A DNA stretch of 64,000 nt from the NCBI RefSeq assembly GCF_037042795.1, contig NC_089651.1, positions 31,338,201 to 31,402,200 of the forward strand. The letters are read 5' to 3'. Both the position numbers and the translations under genes were made by a program. Each line of letters opens with the position of its first letter. Within the stretch, counting starts at the first letter, position 1. This DNA comes from Molothrus aeneus. Lineage: Eukaryota > Chordata > Aves > Passeriformes > Icteridae. The notes beneath the pieces are model-generated. The model saw only the letters and a program-made list of their open reading frames with translations, was not told the DNA's origin and did no database searches. Shown here in pieces: positions 26,831 to 39,825 of the stretch.

Positions 26831-29800
26831 ACTAATGATGACAGCACAGATTCATATAAAAATCCTTTTGCCTTAAACTTTACACAGTAAATATTAATGA
26901 TATGGGAAGTTAATCAGTATTTTTAGAATAGAAGTGTAGGATCATAGATACAACCATGTACTTCCTAAAATGAAGTGGTCTAATTTTAGCTGGTAGCCAG
27001 AAATAAAAATTGCCTAAATATTTTGTATTGTCTGATTGCTACCTTCCTATTTTGCTAAACAAAATGTTTTTTCCTTTTTATATCTCTAAGGACACTATCT
27101 AAAGGTAATGGAGCTGAGGGATGGAGATTGGTCAGAGAACAAATGTTTGGGAATTGATTTAATTGTGGAAATGAAACTTCTGGACTGATTGAACAATGTT
27201 TTAGTTGAAGTAGATTCTTGTACATTTTTGTGCACTTCCAAATGCAGCAGTCTTGGAGAACCATCTTACTCATTTTAAAATAAGATTTTTAAAAAATGTT
27301 TTGATATTGTTTCTTAATTTCAATTTCTTAAACTTCTCTGTTTTCACTTGCAATTACTGTGTTTATTTGGAATGTTACTCTTTTCATTCTAGATTTTCTT
27401 CTGTGTTTCTGTTTTATGTGTGTTTGACTGTCAGGTACTAGTTGTTTTTTAACTTTTATTGAAACTTCCATTATATTACTGCAGCTGAGTAGGTATTTCA
27501 AAAGAGACCAAAACATTGTTAGTAACAGTTTTCATTTTTATATTAATTTGAACCAAATGTTACAAAATATGCACTTGCAAAAATAGGTGGAACAAATTAC
27601 AGAAATCTAATCGATAATTGGTAGTTTTACTCCTGTCCTTAATTTGTGACGTTTTGCTTTGTCAGTACTTCATAGATCTTTTGTATTAGTTATATATTAA
27701 TTTTTGGTTTTTAATAATGTCTGCCAGTAAGTGTTGTAGGTTACAGTAGAAAAATGCACAGAAGAAACATTGCCAAGTAGAGTAATGAGCCTTTATTGAT
27801 GGTAGATTTAGGTGCAAATTATTTTAAATGAAAAAGCAGAGATAACAGCAATTTTTTTTCTTCGGGCTTAAAAAAATTGTATTTACTTTTTGTCTTAGAT
27901 GATTTTCAATATCCTGTAAGTAATAACTAGAATATCCTGTAAAGTTTTCAATTCATAAAAAAGACTTTATAGCTGCTTAGAGGGTCTTACCTTAGGAACT
28001 ATGCTCTAATGGCCCACAGGGAGAAGAAATCAAGTGTCATCAAGAAGGTTGGTTGTCATAATCTGAGACCATGAAGTTCATATTTCTGTTCTCAAAATTA
28101 ATCTTTGACTGTCACTTCAGTGACAAAAGTATGTGAACTAAATTTTCTGGTCCTTCATCCATTTTTCATGTTCCTCTCCAAGGACTTAGTACCCTGAGAT
28201 CAAAACTCCATTTTAACAGATACAGTAGTTCTCTATGTTATGCCTAGGTTTTAAATCAAAATTATAGCTTATACTTAAATGTCATATGCTTCAGGAATAG
28301 AAATAGATGCTGTTAAAACTTTCGATTTCAATGAGTTCTATTTAACAATGTGAAGTATTTTTTTCAATAAAAGTCACTACTATTGCTTTTTTCAGTAAAA
28401 CACTAGGCACTAATATTTCATTCACTGACTGATAGAATGAAAAATACTTTGAGAGTTTTTACATAACCCATTGTTCTTTCTATTTCTGGGAATGTAAAAC
28501 ATCTATACATATGTCGGTCTTATTTGGGCTGATAATAGAACAAAGCATTACCTACTTTTATTTAAGTCTTAATAATTGATTTTGTTGCACAAAACAGTGG
28601 TATTTCTTGCTCTCTTGTAACTAAAAAGTGTTAAAGTACCTGTTTAGAGAAGCAATTATAAAATTTATCAGTATACAATTATCTGATGAACTTTTAATAC
28701 AAGGATATTCATTATCAGATTTTTGGGGCTGCATTCTCTATGTGTTTAAAACCTACAAAGAGTCCTAGGAAGGTCAGCTGACACAGTGTTCCCCAAGTAG
28801 CACACTTTTGGACTGTAAGTTTGATCTTGACTCTAGCTGTTCTTCATAATCCTTTACTCATAAGAAAAGTGGCCTCTATTGCTCATAGAGAACCCCAATG
28901 AAGATCAAAGGAGTAAACAAGCCAAAAAATGCACATACTATTTCCAGCTGTTCTTTCCCTAATCTCATGAATGTGTCGCATTGAAAAGTTATTCAAAGAG
29001 AAAATAAGCCCTTATCATTGCAGCAGGCATGGGATTTGTATCTTCTTATCTCAGATGAGGAGACTGCTACTTCCTGCTTTCAAAGAAAGGAGGTGAATAT
29101 AACTGAGGGAATGATTTCATCTGCTGTGTTGTATTCACATTGGTCACTGTTTTATTTCCATTATCGGATTAAAAGCAATACAAGAGGTACCTACTTTTTA
29201 AAGTGCTGCTCTAGCCAGCAAAAAGCTTTTGGGATCTTCACTTTGGCTATGTTTAAGCTATACAGGGTGCTGCTTTTATCTTTCAGTAGCTGTGAGAACA
29301 TTGAGAAAAATGTGGCCCGTGTGTGTTCTGCCAGGCTGTGCAGTTGTTCATATATGAAGATGTCTGGCTTATGAAAGACACTTTCTGTGAGCAGACTCAC
29401 AGACTGCTGAATGCAGTCATTAGTCTGGTATAAGAATCTCAAAGGTAGCAAAGGAAACCTGAAAATACTATGTAGATAAAGAGGACTTTGTTTTTCCTTT
29501 GGGTAGCCTCTTACAAAGACCTTTTGACTATGTCTGACCTGTAAAATTTATGGCCACAGTTCTGGGCTCACAGAAGCATGAATAAATGCACTGTTAATGG
29601 ATGCCAGACTGCACTGTGAAATCAAGTTTGCAGTTTCCAGTATGAACTTGGCCACCTTTAAGGGTGTGTGACCTCTTACAGACATGTAGCACCTCATGCA
29701 ATAGCTTTTTTCATTATTTATTTATAGAATGGAAGAAGCAAAATGAATCTACAGGCTGGATAAGTGCATTGTAGAGAAACTGCATAGGGGGCTTTATTGA

Positions 29801-32800
29801 GAGAGCAACACTTTCCAGAATTTTGGAAGATAAGCTTAGTATGGAGTCACGTTTTTATGACCAAATCAGGTGATACGTGCTTTTCTACCTTGAGTTATTA
29901 CTGTCAAGTGAACTAAAATTACTTATAACTTAAAGTTGGCCTAGCAATTTTGTCTTTCTGAGTTATTTGAAACATTTACAATCTATATGATTGATTCTCA
30001 GGACATACCTGATAACAGAAGCTCGAGGAGGCAATTTGATATACTATAACCAATAAAATCTTACTCAATTTGAGTGAGAAACATTTTATTACACCTACTA
30101 AATTCAACTTCTCTAATTGTAGAAAAATCATGCAAGAAGACACATTCAGATTAAAAGATTTAAATAATAATGTAATCAGGGTCACATTTCTCTTTATACT
30201 TAACATTATCAAATACATTGGATTATGCTTTCTCTATGAAGTCAGGGAAATAGCATGTGTGTACCTAGCCTGTATGTATAGTTCTCTCCAGCAGACATTC
30301 ACATTTTCATGTTCATTTACAGCAGTATTGTACAGATAAAACATTTCTCATTATATCAAAGTGATGGGAGTCAAGCCATGAAACTGGCTCTTTCCTGAAG
30401 ACATTCATCTGGTAAGCATGTTCATTCTACATCCTTTCATCAAAGATACTTCCCTTATATCATTGAAGCAAAAAAGTCTTTCTTAAACGCACAATTACTG
30501 AACTTGGTATTACTGAATTCAATTGTGGTTCTAATTGACCTATTGCACTGTACTTTAGTTTTCGTCCATATATTCAGTGATAATTAAAACCAGATTTGCC
30601 ATTTTTATTCAGAACAAAAAATTCAGAGCAAGTTCCTTGATTATTTGTTTTGGGGTGTTGTAAGAACCACCACCTCCAATACCTCCTGGGAATTCCTTCT
30701 GCTCAGCCGAGAGGCCCTGGGGTCTCTCCAGCTCAGGCCGATGGATGTGGCTGTTGCTTTCCCAGTTGCAGGTTCAACCAATAGTGAGGATGTGTCTGAC
30801 TTTACGCCAGTCTAGTGATTTTTATCTTATTTTTATTATCCTACTTAGAAAGTCTCTCAGTGAAACACAGATGTGATAAACACAAAGATTGCTCATGAAT
30901 TCAGTAGGTGGCATTTTCCAAAGTTTCCTAGTGTGCATTTTGACAATCATAGAAAGAGAGCTTGTTTCTAAGATGATCAATTGACAAACAGTTTTTTTAT
31001 TCTTCTGAACTTAATAAATTCAAGTGAGGATGATAATATTTTTCAAAAGTCTACTTTAAATTAGAGTAATTTTCGGCCTGTATTTTCTTTATTTTTATAG
31101 AACCAGAGAGATGCATGGCTTTTTAGTAGTTAGGGGTCTTTTTTGGTATGTATGCTTTTCTTTACCTTTTTTTTTTTAGGTGCAGTACTGGTAAATTACT
31201 ACTCGTGGCTATTGTGCTACTATACAGTGTAATAAAAAAAATTTCTAAAAGCACAACAATCTATTGATCACTAAGTACAACAGTATGACAGCCCATTGTA
31301 CTGTACTTCCTCCTGACATTAGTCCAGAATATTTCCCCACCATGACCTTTGAGGGCATAGGAAGAGTTAAGTTTTAGTTTCAAATATATCTAGAAATATG
31401 TGACCTTTCCAAATTCTGTTTTTTCTCTTATCCCTCCAATAGTTGCTAATTCTTAGTTCTGAGTCATCCATCAAAACCAGCCTTGCAGTATGTCTAGTTT
31501 CTTCACTGACTCATCATGGATTTGATGTAAGGTAAGGAAGCTGCAGCCAGCAGGTTAGAACAGCTCACCCCTCAAAACCAAAGATGAATAAAATGCAAGT
31601 GAGCTTTGACAATTCAAGTATATTTTTAATTGGATTTTCAGACAACCCTTGAAATCCCCATATGTATTATAAAATTTAATTACTGCAATTTAGTTAAACT
31701 GACCTGAATGTACTTTAGTTTTTTACTTGCAGATCTTTGGTTGATTTTTTTCCCCCCATGTGATGTGGAATCCAGTGGTGACATTACACAGTCTCATGTT
31801 GCTTTCATCACATTTTTCAGGGTCCAGTAGAGGTAGTACATAGGACCAATGGCTAAAATCCTGAATACAGAGTTCTCTGAGTAAAGAAGTTAGGAATGGA
31901 TAAAATTGTGTGTAGTTGAATTGAAACTCAGCCTTGAAATTTCTTTTTTTTCCTTTCTTAAGTTTAAGTTTCACTTTTTATATGTATCATTTGATGGAAA
32001 TATTATTCTGGTTTTCATATTGTCACTTATTTGTTAATGAATTGAACTTCTGCTCTATTCTGAATATTTTCTAGTCAGTGTGACAAAGTACTCTCCTCTG
32101 AGAGGGCTCAGGTACCTTACTACAGTTTCCTGTTGTATTCTCAAACTTAAGAACCTGTAGAAGTTTGTGTAGGAAATACTCATTTCACTGTCACTTCTGT
32201 GTCTTTGAAAACAGATACAAAAATGTATTGTGGAAGGAAAATAGACATCAGGGAACCGCTTCTCCTATAAATCTCTTCATGGTATTACTGGACAATTATT
32301 TTGTACCTCTGAGTAATTTGAATCCTGTCTCTTGAACATTGAGAGGTATTCAATGGGAATGCAATACTCCAGAAGATTTTGTGGTTTGAAGTTTATTTAT
32401 TATGGTGATCAGTTTATTTATTCACTTCTGAAATAATTCAAAGCCTAACTTTGCTGTTTAAACTCAATTTTGAAAAATTTAGAACCATTAGTAGAACACC
32501 TGCGTTTTGTATTTGCACTAAGCAAAGGCAAGATGCATGATGTGAAAAAGGCAAGGAAAAATTAGTTCTTCCTTTGAGAGCTGTGGATTGTTGTAAAGCA
32601 GAGGTGTTTTAAAGTTGAGCTCCATTGGTTTATTTTTTAGACTCTGAGTGGTTAATTAACTAGGCTGTCATTCATTCAAACCTTTTATCTTTCTTTTTTT
32701 CTGCAGTAGCCAAAACCTTTAAGTGATTTTGAAATGGTAACTGAAGTATCAGGCTTCAGCAGGAACACGTGTTTTTGGTGCTGGCAGGACTGACAACAAA

Positions 32801-33516
32801 TACTGGTGTTAGATCTTAGCATTTGTATGATCTTAGATCCTAAGGTGCTTTAGAAAGAACTGTTTAAGCCTGTAAACAGGCTATATTTGACAAATACAAG
32901 AACTGACACTGTAGAGCCAGATAGATTTCTTGGTTACAATGGAGAGAGGTTTTTTCCCTTCCATTCTGTCCCACTACATTCCTTCACATAAGAAAATTGT
33001 TCCCGTTTTTGGGCTGACCTTCAGAAGTGCTAAGCCTGTGGAAAAAACTTCCTCTGGACTATCTAAAGAGAGTTGAAGGCTGTACATCTTAGGCTGTGAG
33101 TAGAGGCCTAAGTGACCTTGTTGTCATCCTAAAAAATTTATTGAATCTGATTCTTTTCTAGGCTCCAAAGCTTAAAAGCAAAATGAACAAAGGTATTTTA
33201 CAAATGTTAATTTTAAAGGTGCTGACCAAAAGCATAAGTGGTATTAAAATCCTGAATGTATGCTTAGAGGAAAGGTCTTTTTTTTTTTTTCATCTGTGGG
33301 AAAACACATGGGCAGGAGCAGTATCTTGGTGGATGCTTTTTCTTATTCTGTGAACACTATTATGTTTCCTTTTTGCTTGTGTATCATTAAGATTTGTAGC
33401 TGCTAAATATCTATGACCTATTCTAAGAACTTTTCACTGTCTGCTAATCCTTCCTCTCAGATTGCTAACTGAGCAAAATTAATGCACCCAATAAGGCAAA
33501 GCTGACTGAAGACATT

Positions 33517-33620
33517 AAAAAAAGGGAGGAGGGGAAGGAAAAAAAAAAAAGAAAACAAAAGAAAAAAGGGAAGCATTCTGAACCTCCTGTAAACAAAAAA
33601 AAAAAGTAACCTTTTTTTTT
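33517..33620. repeat. Purine tract and A/T inverted runs
   Basis: Positions 33517-33573 are purine on the plus strand except one C at 33556 (G/A blocks then A runs). Then A11 at 33595-33605 and T9 at 33612-33620 flank gtaac(c), able to pair. No LINE or SINE body is evident alongside. Confidence 0.85.
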
Positions 33621-36600
33621 GAAGTACATATTCAGAATTAAATCAAACACTGAGAATAATGTGTGATAAATGTCATGCATATTTCTGAGCACAGTGAAAT
33701 AGCAATGCAATTTGAACAGGCAGAGCAGAGAATAAAGAGTATTTTCTGCATGATTCACAGATCAGTTCCTGCTAAAGTAAAAAATTCATTGATTAGCACC
33801 TGCTTATTATGTTTCAAGTAGACTAGAGGGACTTAAAATACCACAGTCATGATCAGAAATTTGGAAGAATAGATTTAAACAAGGTTAAAAGAGAAAAGAA
33901 ACCCTATAAACAGGGCTAGAACAGAACAGAGTAGTGAATGAATGAGGTGGGGAAGGCCTTAGCATGGCATTAAAATAAATCATGATGTAATGTCCTTGGG
34001 GGCCAAAGTTGTGCAAGCCATTTTTTTAAACTCTATAGAACTGGATAATAGAAAAAACTAAAATACAAACAACAGAAAGCAAATATGTCTAGTGAATAGC
34101 TGGGATACAGATGATTTTTCTCTTTAGCCAAGGTTACCAAATATGTAATGTTCAATATCTTAGAACTTGAATTTTGATATTGATATGATATTATTTAATA
34201 GAATGTCAATAGTGTGATGGAAAATAAAATCTTCAAATTAATATTTCAAAATCAAAATTAAAATGCAAATTTAATTTTTTTTCTCTTTGAATACAGAATA
34301 TCATTAAATAAAAATCAATACTTTTGCATTTTTCAGACTGGCAAAACACTGTGTGTCAGTGGTAAATACATAGCCCAGATGGTATTTGTCATCCAGAAAA
34401 CTGTAATTCTCTATTCTGCACCAGCAATTCTTGTTTCTTAATTTGTGGGAGAGCTGAAGGTCTTGTCACTTCCATACAAGGAGAACTTGCATAAGAAGAC
34501 TACAGGATTTGTTGCTAAGGGGCATTGTAAGTTATAGAATGTAGAATGTTCAAGACAAAAGCACAAGAGGTTAGCATGAGGAGTACTGGTGGTTTCCATT
34601 GAGCTAACCCATCTTTATTTACTTATGATAAATTTGTTGGAAAATCCCTCAAGGTACCTAATACAAAAGATTAGCAGAAGCTTGTATGTGGCTACAATTT
34701 CCTTTTAACACGGCACAAAGAATTGTAAATAGTAAGTAATTTTCTTTTTTAATTTTCATTCTGCAGAAGAACTCTTAATTTCTTTTAGTACAGGTTTTGA
34801 AACTTTGCATTGACCGTTGCTCTGTAGCAATGGGAAAACTCCACTGTAGGTAATTATAAAAAGCACACTTTTGTAAATTTTGGACCAAGAAGGTATTGGC
34901 TTTCTAAGTCTTTGATAAGACAAAGCCAGTGTGCTGTTTCCTTGTATTTTTCACCACAAGTGAAGATGTACCAATCTGCTGTTAATTTTAATTTGATGTT
35001 CAGAATCCTCTGATAAGTCAATCCACTACTGTCTTTGGAGGGATATGAGTAACTTGCACACACAATGAAATGCTTTCCAGGCTCTTGCATGCTTATAGAA
35101 CTGGAGCTTTACAATATTTGCTATTTGCTAATTGTAATCCTTGTAATTTTATTAACATTTCAGAAGAAAATCCTCCTGCTTTCTAAAGCTACTTTTCTTA
35201 TTTCATTGAAAAAAAATCTGGCAAGTTCACGTTAGTACTATGACTTCTCATATCTTGCAGAACCCCCCATAAATGCAAGAAAGCCAAGCCTCATACTCAC
35301 TGTATCAAACTGCTCAAATATTTTTAGGCCTGCACATTTGTGTATAATTTATGAATACTTTTGAAAGATAGTCCCATAGACAGAGCATAATGTACCACCT
35401 ACATGAATAGTGAATTGTGCTTTAGGGAATGATAGTACTAATTTGGATGTGATGATATTTAAAATAGTCAGAACAGCATCATAAAGAATATTTATTAATC
35501 ATACTATTATATTCTTTGTTGTAAATGTTCTATCAAAGAAGAAGGAATCAACTGTAGCACTTAGAAGAATCCAGATTTTTTTTCTGTTTTGAAATTCTAA
35601 TAATGTGAGGGGTGTCAAATTACATGTGTACTTCCCATTCAACATTAAGAATGGCTTTAAATGCTTAAACTGTTTGAATGTTCAACTGTCAAATGTATTG
35701 TAAACCTCTATGATTTGTCTGCTATAAAATTGAAAAGAGGGATAGTGAAGGAGAAGTTTTCCAGTGTTCATGTAGCATGTAAGGACTGCAGATATGAGAT
35801 TTTTTTTCTCTAGTTGTGTCAATTAGTGGTTATTATTGCAATTAAAAGCTAGCAAGCTGGTTAAAATGAAGTATTTATTAATTTTGTTCATTGTTTTCTC
35901 TAAGATTACTGTCATGGGAGTTTGGGCATTTTTTTTCTAAAAATTGATTTTTTTTGTGGCTGGAGGTACAATGTGGAATAAAGGGGACTTATTTTATATG
36001 TTCCTGCCTTTTCTGGACAAGTAAGCTGTGTAATGAATTTCAAAGTTTTCAGACAAAATATTCTGACAGCCTGCTTACAGAAAACAGTAGTAATCCTAGT
36101 GTAAATTTATGCAATGCAACTAATCTTAGCTACCTAAGAGCAGTTTATATCTAAGTGCATGACAGGTATGAAGTTCTCTTAGATGGCAAAGTGTAAGAAT
36201 AAATCTGGTCCAATGATGTTCTCACCTCCTGGATACAATACAGCAATGTGTTTGTGGGCACTGTTCACGCAGGAGGTATAATGAACAATAATCCTGATGA
36301 AGAATAACTGGGAGGAACTTTTCTTAAATAGGACAAGGTAAAGAACCTAGGCCAATGAGTGCTAGTCTGCATCTTAGAAAAACAGAAACTGCATGTCAAT
36401 AGCTTTTGCTTTCTTGTATCTAGCATGAAATGAGGTATCTAAACAACAGCAGTAGTTTTATTGTGGTTTTGAAACACATATTTTACTTAAACTTTGGATT
36501 GGAAACACTGCAAAAATTGGTCTTTGTGTGTAATTTAGAAAAAAATGAAAACCTTCCTAAAGGAGGACAGAAGTTTTACTGGCATTCTGGGATATATTTT

Positions 36601-38569
36601 TTAGCTACTCAAAATGTAAAATCTTAGAAGGATAGGATGATGAATTATTTGCAAGCTGTACAATCTAAAGTATCAATGAAGGGTGCTGTTTCAGCTTTAA
36701 CCTCACTTCAGTATAAAACTAAACTGTTCATCCAAACTCTCATTTTGCTTTTTAAAGTGGTTGTGTGAGCTTAGAGGTGCTGTCTGCCCCAAGGTCTCAA
36801 GGCAGTAGATTTGCTACTAGAATGCATAGGAGTGCATCCCTCTCTGCGCTTCTCATCCTTCAGTGCCCATTCTCTGTGGCTGCCACACAGTGATTCCTGT
36901 AAATAGGCAGGGTAAACCAGGGATCTTTTGGGATGACTGTCTTTCATTCTGATTGAATGTTATTCCTCTTGGATTCTTTTCTTTTCATGATGTCTCTTCT
37001 CACAAGCCAGAATATAAGAGAACCTTGTGCCAGCAAATGCAAATGGATTCCTCTTTTGAGTTCTGCAGTTTGACATTATGCAGATCTTTCTTTGTGGGTG
37101 GGAACCTTGCCATTTCTTCTTTTCTTCCAGTGTTGAATTTCAGCTTTGCATCCTGATGTGGACATGTGCTGGACTGACATTAGTTGCTTATATGATGTTG
37201 GAGAAGGCAGTGTCTTCACAAAGGGCCAGATCATTAGTTCCCTTAAGCTGTCAGTCTGTGTCGAACACAGACTCTTCTGTTAAGCTACTTTTTCCTCTTT
37301 TGGATCTAGACTTATCAAAATACATGACTTCTCTCCCTTTTACCCAAAGGAGTTTCTGTCCCTACCCCTAGGAGGAATCCCAGATTTCATTGATCTTGTG
37401 TATTTCTGCAGTAATTAAGCTTCATTTTTATTATTAAGTTGTGCAGCAATCTTTTTCTTTTTTTTTTCCAGCCTACTTGAATGATACTGCTCAAAAAACA
37501 GTATGCTCAGTGGATTTATATACTTTGTCTAATATTGCAAGTTGGCTGCAGTGACATTTAAAAATCACTAAGTATGTTATAAATTAATGGCCTGAAAAAA
37601 ATGACACTAGAAAATGTCATAAAGCATCAGGAAAAATGTAAATATTTAAGGTGACTAGCTTAAACTTAATGAAAAGTTTAAGCTTACCTATGGGGAAATC
37701 AGTAACTTTAACCTTAAATATAATTTTATTGTTTATTCAGTAAAAAAAGTGAATACTGTAGGAGATGGGATTGGTGTTTACGAAGAAGGCTACTTACCAG
37801 TCTACTGTAGTTGAGAGAAATTTTGAATATTGCATTTTTTTCAATGCATTTTAGTTAAATTTTTTGCATTTTTACAGCATTCCAAAATCTATAGTAATGA
37901 CCTAATTAATAAAAAATTATGTATGAAAAATAGTGATAAATATAAGGAAATGTGGAAAAAATACAAAAGGGAAATTTGCACTGGCTTGAAAGAACATAGC
38001 TACAGGCTAAAAATAAATTTGTGAATTGCCTACTTTCCCTCCTTATTTTTCTTGCAGAAAGATAGCCAATTAAGAGACAAGTAAAGCTCTAAAGGTAAAA
38101 ATACCCTAGCTATTTGCTTTGGTTTGGGGTTGGTTCTACTGAAGGAGACCCAAGGTCCATCTGGAGACACCTGAGCTAAGGCACCTGAATGTACTATGTT
38201 ATAAGCTACTTTCCCACATACTTTCTTGACCTGCAATAGTTTATCTCTGAGGGGCACATCTGAGCCAATGTGCAATCTTTGTGTTTGGAAATAGTTATCC
38301 TAAATCCCTCCTTGTATGTTGTGCTGTCTGCACTATCTGGTGGCATGGAATCCCACAACCCAGCTTCAGGTTATAAAGATTTGCCACATTTTATCTGTTT
38401 TGCATCTGTTACCTGCTGGGTTTGTTTGCTGCCTCTAGGTGAGAAGAGACAATGAGCAGTTAGTCCCCATCTGCCCTTTTTACTCCTTTCCTGGTTTTAG
38501 ATCTCTTTCTTATTCCCTTGGTTCCCCTTCTTTGGCTTAAGGCACTAAATTGCTTCTGATCCAGAATCT

Positions 38570-39010
38570 GTTCTATGCCTATTCTAATTTGTTACATTTT
38601 TTGAGGCTGGGCTTGGGAAACCAAGACTCTGCACAGTATTTGAGGTCATACATGGTAGTGGTATAATGATGTTCTGTCTGCTGTTCACTCCTGCCTTTTT
38701 TAGAGTTACACAGAGTTTGCTGCTTTGCACACTGTGTAGCACTAATTTTCGTTTGGAATGGTGCTGGTTAGCTCTAAGCTTTCTTTGAGAATTACTGCCT
38801 GTTGCATTTTCAGTATTGAGCTTCATTTGCCATTTTAAAATCTATTTTCTCAATCTTATGGAGTTTTTATGTCATTCTTCACAGCCTGCCTTCATCTGCA
38901 CTAACACATGGTATCATCAGCAAATTTTGTGACTTCATTTTCTCCTCTTTTCTTCTCTTCTGTTTTAATTGAGGGAAGAGATTAAATAGCTAGAACCCCA
39001 GAGAATCGCA
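38570..39010 (-). mobile_element. Probable old CR1/L3-type LINE fragment
   Basis: The plus strand resembles the reverse complement of CR1-superfamily 3' ORF sequence: 'tattgagcttcatttgccatttt', 'atcatcagcaaattttgtgac', then 'agattaaatag..agaaccccagagaatcgcacagg'. These match the block where such elements encode the C-terminal reverse-transcriptase region. It is strongly decayed with no long open frame. The family call is from pattern memory; boundaries are approximate. Confidence 0.5.
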
Positions 39011-39721
39011 CAGGTTGTTTCTTTTCATGTGAAAACTTGCAATTTACTCTTTTCTTTCTACTTTAAGATAATTATTTATTCATACAAAGCCTCCTCTTCT
39101 TTTTGCTACTCTGAAGTCTTGGGTGGGAAAGGGAGTGGGATGTCTGTGAGAGCTTTTGGAAGTGCATGTAAATTATATGAACTAGATCCTGCTTATGTGC
39201 ATAATATTTTGCTTCTTTCAAGAAGTTGTCTTAGATCACACAGATCCTGACTCTTGTGAGCCTCTACTTTAGTTTTTATTAAGAAGATTTGTTTCCTGGG
39301 GGATTTTTTTGTGTGTGGTTTTGGAATTTTTTCTTTTTGAATCATTGTGTATTTTGGTATTTGTTGGCTTCCCCCTGCTTTTCATTTGAAAAAATTTCTA
39401 TCTGTCTTTGATTTCAATAGGCTGCAGTTCATTTATGCGTTAAATGAGTTCTGTTCTTCGTGAACAGACACTCTGTTCCAGAACCAGCATTGATTTCAAC
39501 AGATCCTTCTCACTCCTTTCTCTGTGACACATTTTAAATTTTGAAGACATCATTTAGCCGTGGTCAGATAATTCTGCTGTTTGGTCAGATGTTTTTATTT
39601 TAAAATGTGACTAGTAGTATTGCATAGTTATGCCAGGGAAATAATGTAGAATATTATTCTTTTTGAATCTGGTTACAAATATCTTGCAGTGCAGACTCCT
39701 TGCTATCAGTATTCTATGGAG

Positions 39722-39825
39722 ATAAGCTGAAAGAGTTGGGGGATTTCAGCCTGAGGAAAGAGAAGACTCTGGGGAAACCTTATAGCACCTTTCAGTAGCC
39801 AAAGAGGGCTAAAAGAGAGATTATG
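39722..39825 (+). mobile_element. CR1 LINE fragment, sense
   Basis: It contains the CR1 block 'gggggatttcagcctgaggaaagagaagactctgggg' followed by 'accttatagcacctttcagtagccaaagagggct'. Short and isolated, it is truncated at both sides. Confidence 0.8.
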
